Shown: positions 44,194 to 54,747, counted from the stretch's first letter. The stretch is 64,000 bases of DNA from Roseiarcus sp963709185 (GCA_963709185.1 CAVPVQ010000028.1:62001-126000); one strand, 5' to 3'. Made by a program: numbers and translations. The notes: generated by a model from the letters alone, not told the origin.

Positions 44194-46024
44194 TCAATAC
44201 ACCCGCGCCTTCGGCTCGATATACGCGATGTCGTTGGTCAGCGTGTAGGAATGCACCGGGCGGTAGTCGATCTGCACCGTCTGCTTGTCGGCGTCGATCC
44301 ACGCCAGCGTGTGCTTCATCCAGTCCTTGTCGTCGCGGTTGGGATAATCCTCCCGCGCGTGCGCGCCGCGGCTCTCCAGCCGGTTGGCGGCGCCCTCCAT
44401 CGTCACCACCGCCTGGACGATCAGGTTGTCGTATTCCATCGTCTCGATCAGGTCGGAGTTCCAGATCAGCGAGCGATCGCTGACATGGACGTCGGCGCCG
44501 GCGCGCCAGCATTCGTGGATCAGCTTGGTTCCCTGCGCCAGCACTTCGCCGGTGCGGAACACCGCGCAATTGTCCTGCATCGTGCGCTGCATCTTCCGGC
44601 GCAGTTCGGCGGTCGGCGTGCCGCCATCGGCGTGGCGGAAGCGGTCGAGCCGCGACAGCGCGAAATCGGCGGAATCGCGCGGCAGTTCGGGCTGCGCCGC
44701 GCCCGGCTCGACGAGTTCGGCGGCGCGCAACGCCGCCGCGCGGCCGAACACCACCAGGTCGATCAGCGAATTGGAGCCGAGGCGATTGGCGCCATGCACC
44801 GAGACGCAGGCGCCTTCGCCAAGCGCCATCAGGCCGGCCACCACCGCGTCAGGATCGCCGCCGACTTTGGTGAGCGCCTGCGCCGTGATAATTGGTCGGC
44901 ACGCCGCCCATGTTGTAGTGGACGGTCGGCAGCACCGGGATCGGCTCCTTGGCCACGTCGACGCCGGCGAAAATCCGCGCGCTTTCGGAAATGCCGGGCA
45001 GGCGCTCGTGCAGGATTTTCGGATCGAGATGCTCGAGGTGCAGGAAGATGTGGTCCTTCAGCTTGCCGACGCCGCGCCCCTCGCGAATTTCCAGCGTCAT
45101 CGAGCGGCTGACGACGTCGCGCGAGGCGAGGTCCTTGGCCGACGGGGCGTAGCGCTCCATGAACCGCTCGCCTTCCGAATTGGTGAGATAGCCGCCCTCG
45201 CCGCGCGAGCCCTCGGTGATCAGGCAGCCCGCGCCATAGATGCCGGTCGGATGGAACTGCACGAACTCCATGTCCTGCACCGGCAGGCCGGCGCGCAGCG
45301 CCATCGCGTTGCCGTCGCCGGTGCAGGTATGGGCCGAGGTCGCGGAGAAATAGGCGCGCCCGTAGCCGCCGGTGGCGAGGATCGTCAGATGGGCGCGGAA
45401 GCGATGGATCGTGCCGTCGTCCATCTTGAGGCAGACCAGGCCGCGCACCCGCCCGTCGCTGTCGCGGATCAGGTCGATCGCGAAATATTCGATGAAGAAC
45501 TCGGCGCGCGCCTTCACCGCCTGGCCGTAGAGCGTGTGCAGCATCGCATGGCCGGTGCGATCGGCGGCCGCGCAGGTGCGCTGGGCGATCCCCTTGCCAT
45601 AGTCGGTGGTCATGCCGCCGAACGGGCGCTGATAGATCTTGCCTTCCGCGGTGCGCGAGAACGGCACGCCCCAATGGTCGAGTTCATAGACCGCGGTGGG
45701 CGCCTGGCGGCACATGTATTCGATCGCGTCCTGGTCGCCGAGCCAGTCGGAGCCCTTGACGGTGTCGTACATGTGCCAGCGCCAGTCGTCGACGCCCATG
45801 TTGCCGAGCGAGGCCGAAATGCCGCCTTGCGCGGCCACCGTATGGGAGCGCGTCGGGAACACTTTCGAAATGCAGGCGGTGCGCAAGCCGGCCTGGGCGC
45901 AGCCGACGCTCGCCCGCAGCCCCGCGCCGCCGGCGCCGACCACCACCACGTCGAAACTATGGTCGGTGATCGGATAGGCCCGCTGCCCGATCGCCGGCGC
46001 GCCATTCGTTCCGTTTGTCGCCAT
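44194..46024 (-). pseudogene. sdhA: succinate dehydrogenase flavoprotein subunit, frameshifted
   Basis: The N-terminal frame has the FAD site VVVVGAGGAGLRASVGCAQA, the FAD-attachment region RSHTVAAQGGISASLG and the active-site blocks up to YNMGGVPTNYH. There, near 44888, an extra G shifts the frame. The rest (QALTKVGGDPDAVVAGLMAL to the end IAYIEPKARVY) runs in the next frame to 44194. The removed-base protein is the standard length of about 610 aa. A real loss of SdhA is improbable in an aerobe with otherwise intact sdhBCD, so a sequence error is suspected. ATG 46024 was preferred over an upstream TTG. Confidence 0.92.
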
Positions 46025-46066
46025 TGATGCGTTCAACCTTTGTTGGCGAAGCCAGATCGTGAAATG

Positions 46067-46456
46067 TCAAACGAAGCCGATGCGCAACACCGCGTAGACG
46101 CAGACGAGGCCCAGCGCCACGCAAAAGAACAGATTGGCGAGCAGCGCCCATTCCCTGAGATGGCCGTGGAGATAGTCGAGGATGATCGAGCGCATGCCGA
46201 GCTGCATGTGCCAGACCCCGGCGACGACGAACAGCAGCACGAGGATCGCCGGCGCCGGGCTGCCCAGTTCGGCGCGCACGCGGTTGTAGTCCTCCGAGAG
46301 CAACGACAGCAGCAGCCAGACGAAGGCGATGGTCAGCGGGACCAGCGCCGCCGACGTCACCCGCATGATCCAATCGTCGCGCATGCCGGCGCGCGCCGAG
46401 CCGAGATAGCGAACCCGCCCGAGGGCGGAGCGCAGGGAACCGGAATCGTCAGCCAT
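46067..46456 (-). CDS. sdhD: succinate dehydrogenase membrane anchor subunit
   Basis: A 129-aa protein with three membrane helices, starting with a soluble leader (SLRSALGRVRYLGSARAGM). The heme-ligand region is in FVVAGVWHMQLGMRSIILDY. With SdhC it binds heme b and ubiquinone. The frame is open far upstream through sdhC and beyond, but ATG 46456 lies 5 bp after the sdhC stop and gives the standard length. It precedes sdhA by 42 bp. Confidence 0.92.
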   Translation of the reverse strand: MADDSGSLRSALGRVRYLGSARAGMRDDWIMRVTSAALVPLTIAFVWLLLSLLSEDYNRVRAELGSPAPAILVLLFVVAGVWHMQLGMRSIILDYLHGHLREWALLANLFFCVALGLVCVYAVLRIGFV

Positions 46457-46461
46457 CAACG

Positions 46462-46884
46462 TCAGCTCCCCGGCCGCAGGACTGCGAGGCCGATCCCCCA
46501 CACGACGACTGTCAGGACCAGCGCGCCGATCAGCGTCGCCCAGGCCAGCCATTCGCGCTCGGGATCGTCCATGCCCCGTCCGGCGTCCCAGATGATGTGC
46601 CTGACACCGCCGAGCATGTGATGAAACAGCGCCCAGGTGAAACCGAGCAGGATCAGCCGGCCGAGAAGCGAATTCAGAAAACCGGAAGCGACGCTGAACG
46701 TCGCGGCGTCCAGGGAAGTGGCGATCAGAAACCACGCCAGCAGCAACACGCCGACATAGAGCGCGGCGCCGGTGATGCGATGGATGATCGACATCGCCAT
46801 CGTCAGGGTCAGCCGATAGACGCTCAGATGCGGCGAAAGAGGTCTGGCGCGGGCAGGCGGCGGCGCGGCGTCGGTGGCGGCCAT
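46462..46884 (-). CDS. sdhC: succinate dehydrogenase cytochrome b556 subunit
   Basis: A 140-aa membrane protein with three helices and the SdhC signature RPLSPHLSVYRLTLTMAMSI, then SIIHRITGAAL, with heme-binding histidines in ALFHHMLGGVRHIIWD. It is the first gene of the sdhCDAB operon on the minus strand. The start ATG 46884 begins MAATDAAPPP. The 93 bp upstream, before the PfkB gene end, must contain the promoter unless transcription reads through. Confidence 0.93.
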   Translation of the reverse strand: MAATDAAPPPARARPLSPHLSVYRLTLTMAMSIIHRITGAALYVGVLLLAWFLIATSLDAATFSVASGFLNSLLGRLILLGFTWALFHHMLGGVRHIIWDAGRGMDDPEREWLAWATLIGALVLTVVVWGIGLAVLRPGS

Positions 46885-46977
46885 GGCTCATGCTTTCGAT
46901 TGGCGAAACCCGCGCCTTGCCTATCGGAAATGAACGTCGTCCGCAACGACCAGGGACGGCCGACGCCCTGCCGGGCT

Positions 46978-47912
46978 TCAACTTCTGGCGAGCTTCTCCA
47001 GCACCTCGGCGCGGGTCGGCGGATCGGAGCCCTTTCGCGTGCAGGTGATCGCGGAGGCGGTCACGGCGAAGGCCAGCCATCGCGCGAGCTCGGCGCTGGC
47101 CGGCGCGCGCGCGCCCGCGCCAAGCGCGCCGTCGGCGTCCATCGCGGCGATCAGCGCCGACATGAAGCTGTCGCCCGCGCCGACCGTGTCGACGACCTCG
47201 ACCACCGGCGAGGAGACGGCGAGCCGCTCGCCCTTGACATAGGCGACGGCGCCCTGCTCGCCGCGCGTCATCACGCAAAAGGCAGGGCCGAGCAACGCCC
47301 AGCTCAGAATCGAGGCCTCGGGATGACGATCGGGATAGAGCCAGCGCAGGTCTTCGTCGCTCGCCTTGACGAAACTGGTCAAACCAATCTGGCGCTCGAC
47401 GAGTTCGACCACGCTCTCGCGATCCGGCGTCACCAGCGGGCGGATGTTGGGATCGAAGCTGGTCGTGCCGAACGAGCGCGCCATGCTCAGCGCCTCGACG
47501 ACGCTCGCCCCGTGCCGTGGATCGACGGCGGCGATCGATCCGACATGCAGATGCCTGGCGCCATTCGGCCACACCTGCGGAAACGGCCAGGCGCCGTCGA
47601 ACGCCGTCGCATCGAGGTAGAAGGCGTAGCGCGCGCCGGTCTGCGCGGTGCCGCGCATGACGAAGGCGAGCGGCGAGGGCCTGGCGTCGCGGGTGACGAG
47701 CGACAGGTCGACCCCCGCCTGGCTCAGCGCCGCGGCGAGATTCTCGCCGTTGGGATCGTTGGAAAGACGCGAGACGAAGGCGGTCGGGCGCCCAGCCGGC
47801 CAAGGCCGATCGCCACATTATATGGCGACCCGCCGAGCACCGCGTCATAGACATTCTTTCGGTCGCGATCCGGGATCAGATCGACGAGCGCTTCCCCCGA
47901 AATAAGGTTCAT
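46978..47912 (-). pseudogene. PfkB-family carbohydrate kinase (fructokinase-like), frameshifted
   Basis: The N-terminal frame from ATG 47912 has the substrate motif MNLISGEALVDLIPD and GGSPYNVAIGLGRLG. One base appears missing near 47790. After it, the rest (TAFVSRLSNDPNGENLAAAL) continues in the neighbouring frame, including the signature 2 ATP/catalytic motif VVDTVGAGDSFMSAL. Repaired length is about 311 aa. The family phosphorylates fructose, ribose or keto-deoxy sugars; its place in the sugar-acid locus suggests a sugar or 2-keto-3-deoxy acid substrate. Confidence 0.78.
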
Positions 47913-47946
47913 GCGTCGGCCTCTGGCGTCAGGCGGTTCCTCGCCC

Positions 47947-49386
47947 TCAGGCCAGCGTATAGGCGGTCTTGACGGTTGTATAGAACTCGACGGCGTAGCG
48001 GCCCTGCTCGCGCGAACCGAGGCTGGAGGCCTTCCGGCCGCCGAACGGCACGTGATAATCGACCCCGGCGGTGGGCAGATTGACCATCGCCATGCCCGTC
48101 TCGATGTTGCGCTTGAAATGCGTCGCGTATTTCAGGCTGGTCGTGCAGATGCCGCCGCACAGCCCGAATTCGGTGTCGTTGGCGAGCGCCAGCGCATGCT
48201 CGTAGTCGCGCGCCGGAATCATCGCGGTCACCGGCCCGAAGATCTCCTCGCGAGCGATGCGCATCGAATTGTCGGCGTCGGTGAACAGCGCCGGGCTCAT
48301 GTAGAAGCCGGGGGTGGCGCGGCGCTGCAGCTCGCCGCCGACCGCCAGCTTGGCGCCTTCGTCGACCCCGATGCGCAGAAAGGAGAGATCCTGGTCGAGC
48401 TGGTTCTGATCGACCACCGGCCCGATCTGGGTTCCCGGCTTCAGCGCGTCATCGACCACCAGCCCCTTCATCCGCTCGGCCATGGCGGCGGCGAACTTCG
48501 AATAGACGCCGGGCGTGACGATCAGGCGCGAGGAGGCGGTGCAGCGCTGGCCGGTCGAGAAAAACGCGCCGTTGACCGCGCATTCGACGGCGATCTTGAG
48601 GTCGGCGTCGTCGAGCACCACCAGCGGATTCTTGCCGCCCATTTCGAGCTGGAACTTGCGCATATGCTCGGCGCAGGCGGCCGCCACCTTGCGTCCCGTC
48701 GCCACCGATCCGGTGAAAGTGATCGCGTCGATATGGCGGTGTTCGAGCATCGTCTGGCCGACCACCGAGCCGCGGCCCATCACCAGATTGAACACGCCGG
48801 CCGGGACGCCGGCGCGCACGATGATCTCGGCGAGCGCATGGGCGCAGCCCGGCACGAGGTCGGCCGGCTTGAACAGCACGCAGTTTCCGTAGGCCAGCGC
48901 GGGGGCGATCTTCCAGGCGGGAATCGCGATCGGAAAGTTCCACGGCGCGATGACGCCGACGACGCCGACCGGCTCACGCGTCATGTCGACGTCGACGCCG
49001 GGCCTGACGCTGGCGAGCTTCTCGCCGGAGACCCGCAGCGCCTCGCCGGCGAAGAAATCGAAGATCTGTCCGGCGCGGGTCGCCTCGCCGATCGCCTCGG
49101 GCAGCGTCTTGCCCTCTTCGCGCGCCAGCAGCCGCCCCAGTTCTTCGCGGCGGGCCAGAATCTCGGTGGAGGCGCGCAGCAGGATGTCATGGCGCTCCTG
49201 CGGCGTGGTGCGCGACCACGCGGGAAACGCCGCCCTGGCGGCGGCGACCGCCCGTTCGACCTGCGCGGCGCTCGCCCGCGCGTAGACGCCGACGACATCG
49301 TCGGTGTTGGAGGGATTGACGTCGCGCGAAGCGTCGTCGCCCGCCACCCATTCGCCCGCGAGATAATTCTCTTTGACGTCGCTCAT
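47947..49386 (-). CDS. NAD(P)-dependent aldehyde dehydrogenase, probably 2,5-dioxovalerate (alpha-ketoglutarate semialdehyde) type
   Basis: A 479-aa aldehyde dehydrogenase. Motifs include VIAPWNFPIAIPAWK, the Rossmann ITFTGSVATGRKVA, the general-base glutamate in FQLEMGGKNPLVV and the catalytic cysteine in FSTGQRCTASSRLI. The overall pattern is of the succinate-semialdehyde/dioxovalerate group. The adjacent dehydratase and FAH-fold genes point to alpha-ketoglutarate semialdehyde as the substrate, but sequence alone does not prove it. ATG 49386 is clear. Confidence 0.85.
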   Translation of the reverse strand: MSDVKENYLAGEWVAGDDASRDVNPSNTDDVVGVYARASAAQVERAVAAARAAFPAWSRTTPQERHDILLRASTEILARREELGRLLAREEGKTLPEAIGEATRAGQIFDFFAGEALRVSGEKLASVRPGVDVDMTREPVGVVGVIAPWNFPIAIPAWKIAPALAYGNCVLFKPADLVPGCAHALAEIIVRAGVPAGVFNLVMGRGSVVGQTMLEHRHIDAITFTGSVATGRKVAAACAEHMRKFQLEMGGKNPLVVLDDADLKIAVECAVNGAFFSTGQRCTASSRLIVTPGVYSKFAAAMAERMKGLVVDDALKPGTQIGPVVDQNQLDQDLSFLRIGVDEGAKLAVGGELQRRATPGFYMSPALFTDADNSMRIAREEIFGPVTAMIPARDYEHALALANDTEFGLCGGICTTSLKYATHFKRNIETGMAMVNLPTAGVDYHVPFGGRKASSLGSREQGRYAVEFYTTVKTAYTLA

Positions 49387-49473
49387 GGCATTTCCCTGTC
49401 GTTTCGGGCGCCGACCTATCGGCGGCGCGCGCTGCGACGCCCGTTCACGCGGGAACTTCGGCTTGGCCGCGGC

Positions 49474-50659
49474 TTAAATCAAGCCCCGTCTGGCGAGATT
49501 GCGCATCAGGGCGGCGGCGCCGAACGTCCATGGCGGACACGCGTCGCAATGAAGCATGCGATTGGTCAATTGGCCAAGCCCGGCGGCGGAAACCGTGACG
49601 ATATCGCCCGGCTTGTGGGTGAAGCCCAGGCCCGGCGCGTCGCGATCGGCGATCGGCGCGAACATCGTGCCGAGGAACAGCACGGCGCCGTCGGGATATT
49701 GGTGGCTCGGACCGATCATTTGGCCCACGATGTCGGCGGGATGGCGGCTTATTTTGGCGATCGACGAGCCGCCCTCCAGCGTAAAGCCGTCCTCCCCCTC
49801 GACCGTCACGCCGACATGGGTCTGGCGCACGTCGTCGAGCGAGAAGGTCGCGTCGAACAGGCGCAGCAGCGGCCCGATCGCGCAACTGGCGTTCTGGTCC
49901 TTGGCCTTGCCGAGCAGCAGCGCGGAGCGGCCCTCGACATCGCGCAGATTGACGTCGTTGCCCAGCGTCGCGCCGACGATGCGGCCCGCCGAACTGACCG
50001 CCAGCACGATTTCCGGCTCCGGATTGTTCCAGCTCGACGCCTTGTGGAAACCGGCCTCCGCGCCGTGGCCGACCGCCGACATCGGCTGGCTCTTGGTGAA
50101 AATCTCAGCGTCCGCGCCGATGCCGACTTCCAGATATTGCGACCACGCCCCCTCGGCGATCAGTGCGTCCTTCAGCCGCATGGCGGCGGGCGAACCGGGC
50201 TTGAGCTTCGACAGGTCATCGCCGATCAGGCGCATCATGTCGGCGCGAATCGACGCCGCGGCGTCCCGATCGCCGCGCGCGCGCTCTTCGATGACCCGCT
50301 CCAGCATCGAGGTCGCGAAGGTGACGCCCGCCGCCTTGATCGCCTGCAGATCGAGCGGCGCGAGCAGCCACGGCCGCGCCGGGTCACGCCGGCCCTCCGG
50401 CGTGTTGGCGAGCACTTCCGCGAGCGAGGCGACGCGCTCCCCTTGCGCCTCGCGCAGCGCCGCGGCGGGGTCGGCCTGTTCGCACAGATCCCGCACCGTC
50501 GGGAACGCGCGCGACACGTCAAAGAGGCCCTCCGCTCGCACCGGCGACCACCGAGGGGCCGTCGAGTTCCGGCCGCCAGACCCTGCCGGCCAAGGCGCCG
50601 GCGTAACCATCGGACGGCAACGTGGCCTTTTCAGTGAGATTCAAGTCCAGTCGCGGCAT
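49474..50659 (-). pseudogene. fumarylacetoacetate hydrolase (FAH) family protein, frameshifted
   Basis: The first frame from ATG 50659 gives MPRLDLNLTEKATLP to WRPELDGPSVVA. An extra G near 50545 then breaks it. The main FAH domain follows in the next frame (AEGLFDVSRAFPTV; metal-site region in PEPEIVLAV and GNDVNLRDVEGRSALLLGKA). Repaired length is about 394 aa. FAH-fold enzymes include 2-keto-3-deoxy-arabinonate dehydratase, which would yield alpha-ketoglutarate semialdehyde for the neighbouring dehydrogenase. That role is inferred from context. Confidence 0.75.
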
Positions 50660-50824
50660 GGCGGCGCTCGCTTTGCTTTCAACACCGCGTCAAGCCTCCC
50701 TTGAAGGCAAGTCTCCCTTGACGGATTGACGCTGGCTCGCCATCTCATTAGCGTCTGACATGCTAGCTGCAAAGTCATTTTAGGCAGCGCGCGCTCGGAG
50801 GCGGCGACGCGCGGGGTTTTCGGG
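50660..50824. promoter_or_regulatory. divergent intergenic region, possible GntR operator
   Basis: The region lies between the divergent FAH gene and the GntR gene and should contain both promoters. The only obvious symmetry is TAGC-N9-GCTA near 50750-50766, with an overlapping GCTAGC. It is a plausible but weak candidate for the regulator's own binding site. Confidence 0.25.
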
Positions 50825-51504
50825 ATGAGCGAAACGGCGACGCGACGCAGTTCCAAAGCCGATCACGTCTATCGCGATCTGAAGGAGTTCGATTCTCTCG
50901 GGGGTACTGGAGCCGGGCGGCGCGATCGACAAGCTGGAGCTCTGCGAGCGGCTCGGGGTGTCGCGGTTTCCGGTCTCCGCGGCGGTCAACCGGCTGGCCT
51001 ACGAGCGGCTGGTGACGATCGAGCCGCAGCACGGGTCGTTCGTCGCCCAGAATCTCGGTCGAGGACGTGCGCGAGCGTTTGCTGGTGCGACGGGCGCTGG
51101 AGTCGGAGATCGCCGCGCAGGCGGCGCTGCGAATGTCCGACGAGGGCATACAGAGCCTGGAGCGCAATCTGCGCTATCAGCAGGCCGCGGTGGACGGGAG
51201 CGACGTCGCCGGATTCTACCTGCTCGACGTCGATTTTCACCGGCTGCTCACGTCGCGGCTGGGGCTCGGCCATTGCGGCGAGATTCTGGACGGGCTGCGC
51301 TCGCATCTGGAGCGCGTGCGGCGCCTGCTGTTGACGCCCGCCGGACGCATGCCGGTCAGCCTATCCGAGCACGGCGCCATCGCCGCGGCGATCTCGCGCG
51401 GCGACGCCGCCGGAGCCCGCGTGGCGATGGAATACCACTTGCAACAAACGACCAATCTCTTCGAAACCTTCGCCAGAGAACGATCCAGCCTGTTTTCCCG
51501 ATAG
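50825..51504 (+). pseudogene. GntR-family transcriptional regulator (FCD type), twice frameshifted
   Basis: Three frames together form one FadR-type regulator. Part one is SSKADHVYRDLKEF. Part two, after an extra base near 50894, is ILSGVLEPGGAIDKLELCER then LGVSRFPVSAAVNRLAYERL (winged helix with recognition helix). Part three, after a second extra base near 51050, is ISVEDVRERLLVRRALESEI with the all-helical FCD domain to 51504. The likely ligand is a sugar acid or 2-keto-3-deoxy acid of the flanking pathway. Confidence 0.78.
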
Positions 51505-51528
51505 TCCCACCCGCATTGGAACCGAACG

Positions 51529-53049
51529 ATGAGCAGCCCACGCGCCTTACGTCTCAACGCCCAGGACAATATCGTCGTCGCGATCGACGAAATGCGGCCC
51601 GGCGATGTTCCGGCGGGGGGTCCGACGGCGACCGAACGGGTGCCCAAGGGGCATAAGCTGGCGACCGCGCCGATCGCGACCGGCGCGCCGATCCTCAAAT
51701 TCGGACAGATCATCGGCTTCGCCTCCAAGCCGATCGCGCCGGGCGAATGGGTGCACGAGCACAATGTCGCGGTGCATGAATTTTCGCGCGACTATCGCTT
51801 TTGCGAGGGCGCGAAGGTGGAGACGATTCTCCCCGTATCCGAGCAGGCGACGTTCCAGGGCTATCGCCGGGCCAATGGCAAGGCGGGCACCCGCAACTAC
51901 CTGGCGATCCTCACCAGCGTCAACTGCTCGGCGACTGTCGCCCGGCTGATCGCGCGGGAATTCGAACGCTCCGGAGTGCTGGACGACTATCCCAATGTCG
52001 ACGGCGTCATTGCGCTGGTGCACGGGACCGGCTGCGGCATGGCGGCCAACGGCGAGGGATTCGACAATTTCAAGCGCACGCAATGGGGCTACGCCGGCCA
52101 TCCCAATGTCGGCGGCGTCGTGCTGGTCGGGCTCGGCTGCGAAGTGTTCCAGATCGGCCGGATGAAAGAGGAATACGGCCTGAAGGACGGGGAATTGTTC
52201 CATACGATGACCATCCAGGCGACTGGCGGCACCCGCAAGACGATCGAGGCCGGCGTCGCGCAGATCGCCGCGATGCTGCCGGTGGTCAATCGCGCCCGGC
52301 GCGAGACGATTCCGGCGAGCGAGTTGATGCTGGCGCTGCAATGCGGCGGCTCGGACGGCTATTCCGGCATCACCGCCAATCCCGCCCTCGGGGTCGCCGC
52401 CGACATCCTGGTGCGCCACGGCGGCACCGCGATCCTCTCGGAAACGCCGGAAATCTATGGCGCGGAGCATCTGCTGACGCGCCGCGCCGCCACCCCCGAG
52501 GTCGGCCAGAAGCTCGTCGACCTCATCCACTGGTGGGAGGATTATACGGCGCGCAATCGCGGCGAGATGAACAACAATCCCTCGCCCGGCAACAAGGCCG
52601 GCGGCCTGACGACGATTCTCGAAAAATCGCTCGGCGCGGCGGCCAAGGGCGGCACGACCGTGCTCAACGACGTCTATCGCTACGCCGAGCGGGTGACGAC
52701 CAAGGGCTTCGTCTTCATGGACACGCCGGGTTACGATCCCGCCTCGGCGACCGGCCAGGTCGCCGGCGGCTCCAATGTGCTCGCCTTCACCACCGGCCGC
52801 GGCTCGGCCTATGGCTGCAAGCCGACCCCCTCGATCAAGCTGGCGACCAACAGCGACACCTACCGTCGGATGAGCGAGGACATGGACATCAACTGCGGCG
52901 ACGTTCTCGACGGCGTTTCGCTCGAGGAAAAGGGCCGCGAGATTTTCGAGAAGGTTCTGAGCGTCGCCTCCGGCGAAAAATCGAAGTCGGAAGCGCTCGG
53001 CTACGGCGACGCCGAGTTCGTGCCGTGGCAGATCGGGGCGACGATGTGA
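51529..53049 (+). CDS. UxaA-family altronate/galactarate-type dehydratase
   Basis: A 506-aa dehydratase of the UxaA/GarD family. The N-terminal SAF-type domain (IVVAIDEMRPGDVPAGG, ATAPIATGAPILKFGQIIG) is fused to the catalytic domain with GYRRANGKAGTRNYLAILTS, HGTGCGMAANGEGFDNF, LALQCGGSDGYSGITANPAL and the Fe-site region GSAYGCKPTPSIKLATN. It removes water from a sugar acid to give a 2-keto-3-deoxy acid. Which acid is used is not decided by sequence. ATG 51529 is 24 bp after the regulator stop. Confidence 0.88.
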   Translation: MSSPRALRLNAQDNIVVAIDEMRPGDVPAGGPTATERVPKGHKLATAPIATGAPILKFGQIIGFASKPIAPGEWVHEHNVAVHEFSRDYRFCEGAKVETILPVSEQATFQGYRRANGKAGTRNYLAILTSVNCSATVARLIAREFERSGVLDDYPNVDGVIALVHGTGCGMAANGEGFDNFKRTQWGYAGHPNVGGVVLVGLGCEVFQIGRMKEEYGLKDGELFHTMTIQATGGTRKTIEAGVAQIAAMLPVVNRARRETIPASELMLALQCGGSDGYSGITANPALGVAADILVRHGGTAILSETPEIYGAEHLLTRRAATPEVGQKLVDLIHWWEDYTARNRGEMNNNPSPGNKAGGLTTILEKSLGAAAKGGTTVLNDVYRYAERVTTKGFVFMDTPGYDPASATGQVAGGSNVLAFTTGRGSAYGCKPTPSIKLATNSDTYRRMSEDMDINCGDVLDGVSLEEKGREIFEKVLSVASGEKSKSEALGYGDAEFVPWQIGATM

Positions 53050-53062
53050 GGGAGCGGGTCCG

Positions 53063-53740
53063 GTGAAGACCGCCCTGCTGTTCGACCTCGACGGCACGCT
53101 GGTCGATACCGACGCCCTGCACCTCGCCGCGTTCCAGGGCGTGTTCGCGCGCTACGACGTGGCGCTGGACCGCGCGCAATATGTCGCCGAGGTGATGGGC
53201 GCCTCCAACGACCTGATCGGCGCGCGGTACCTGCCGCATCTGTCGCTGGTCGAACAGGAGGCGGCGCTCGCCGACAAGGAGGCCGCCTATCGCGAGATGG
53301 TCGGTGCGCTGGCGCCAACCGCCGGCGCGCTGGCGCTCCTCGATCTGGCCGACGCGCTCGGCGTCCAATGCGCGGTCGTCACCAACGCCCCGCGCGCCAA
53401 CGCCGACCTGCTGCTGGCGGCGATCGGCCTTTCGCGGCGGCTGCCAACAATCATCATCGGCGCGGAGCAGGCGCGCGCCAAGCCCGACCCGGAGCCCTAT
53501 CTCGCCGGATTGCGCGAGACCGGGGCGGACGCCGCCCATTCGATCGCCTTCGAGGATTCGCCGTCCGGGTTGCGTGCCGCGCTCGGCGCCGGACTGACCG
53601 TCGTCGGCATGACCACCGCGCTCGACGACGCGGCGCTGAAGCGCGCCGGCGCGACGATCGCCGTCGCCGATTTCACCGATCCGCGCATCGCCGAATTGAT
53701 CCGCCGCAAAATGGCCTGTACGAAGGGCGCCGGCCCCTGA
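53063..53740 (+). CDS. HAD-superfamily phosphatase (subfamily IA)
   Basis: A 225-aa HAD hydrolase with motif I LLFDLDGTLVDTDAL, a helical cap, motif II VVTNAPRAN and motif III KPDPEPYLAGLRETG followed by AFEDSPSGLRAAL. It resembles phosphoglycolate phosphatase and beta-phosphoglucomutase relatives. The GTG start is 13 bp after the dehydratase stop, so it is in the same operon. It may dephosphorylate a sugar-acid phosphate; the substrate is unknown. Confidence 0.83.
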   Translation: MKTALLFDLDGTLVDTDALHLAAFQGVFARYDVALDRAQYVAEVMGASNDLIGARYLPHLSLVEQEAALADKEAAYREMVGALAPTAGALALLDLADALGVQCAVVTNAPRANADLLLAAIGLSRRLPTIIIGAEQARAKPDPEPYLAGLRETGADAAHSIAFEDSPSGLRAALGAGLTVVGMTTALDDAALKRAGATIAVADFTDPRIAELIRRKMACTKGAGP

Positions 53741-53758
53741 GATTTCCCGGAGACTGAC

Positions 53759-54746
53759 ATGCGGCTCGCCCAGATCGTCGACGAAAACGACAAACGCGCG
53801 GTGGTGGTGACCGCGCGCGGCGAAAGCCGCCTGGTGAAGGGGGCGCGAACGACCTACGGCTTGGTCTTTCAGGCGATCGCGGCGGGCGAGACGCTGCGCA
53901 AGGCGATCGCCGACCGCGGCGTCGGCAAGGTGGTCAATCTCGCCGCGGCGTTGAAAGAACGCCGCGTGCTCAGCCCGATCGACCACAAGGACCCCGCGCA
54001 TGTGCTGGTCACCGGCACCGGCCTCACCCATCTCGGCTCGGCCGAGGGGCGCGACAAGATGCACAAGAGCCTGGATGAGGCGAACACGCTGACCGATTCG
54101 ATGCGCATGTTCAAAATGGGCCTCGAGGGCGGCAAGCCGAAGCCCGGCGCGGCCGGCGTGCAGCCCGAATGGTTCTACAAGGGCGACGGATCGACGATCG
54201 CCGCGCCCGGCGGCGACCTCGTCTCGCCGGGTTTCGCGCTTGACGGGGGCGAGGAGCCGGAGATCGTCGGCGTCTATGTCATCAGCCCGGAGGGCCAGCC
54301 GGTGCGGGTGGGCTTCGCGCTGGGCAACGAATTCTCCGACCACGTCACCGAGCGGCAGAACTATCTCTATCTCGCCCATTCCAAGCTGCGGCCGTCGAGC
54401 TTCGGCCCCGAACTGCTGCTCGGCGATCTGCCCGCCGATGTCCAAGGCGCCTCGCGCATCCGGCGCGGCAAGGAAGTGCTCTGGGAGAAGCCGTTCATCT
54501 CGGGCGAGCAGAACATGTCGCACGCCGATCGCCAATCTCGAGGCGCATCATTTCAAATATGAGCTGTTCCGCCGCCCCGGCGACGTGCATGTGCATTTCT
54601 TCGGCACCGCGACGCTGTCGTTCTCCGATGGGATCAAGACCGAAAAGGGCGACGTCTTCGAAATCGAAGCCGAGGCCTTCGGCCTGCCGCTGCGCAACCG
54701 GCTGACGATCGGCAAGGCGCCGAAGGTGAAGGTGCGGGCGCTGTAG
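53759..54746 (+). pseudogene. AraD1/GguC-family (FAH superfamily) protein, frameshifted
   Basis: The frame from ATG 53759 starts MRLAQIVDENDKRAVVV and includes HVLVTGTGLTHLGSAEGRD, WFYKGDGSTIAAPGGDLVSP, EEPEIVGVYVIS and GNEFSDHVTERQNYLYLAHS, all typical of AraD1/GguC proteins. An extra G near 54527 shifts it. The last 70 residues (IANLEAHHFKYELFRRPG, then DVHVHFFGTATLSFSDGIK) continue in the next frame to 54746. The family is found in sugar-acid and arabinose gene clusters and may act as a 2-keto-3-deoxy-acid dehydratase. Repaired length is about 328 aa. Confidence 0.8.
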
Positions 54747-54747
54747 C

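Noticed and set aside
46067..47854. sdhD as part of a 595-codon frame extending upstream
   Set aside because: The part beyond the sdhD ATG is out-of-frame sdhC and PfkB sequence; the 129-aa SdhD has the correct length and context.
47911..50637. Open frame of about 908 codons on the plus strand opposite the aldehyde dehydrogenase and FAH genes
   Set aside because: It mirrors codon bias of the true genes on the other strand and shows no recognisable motif.
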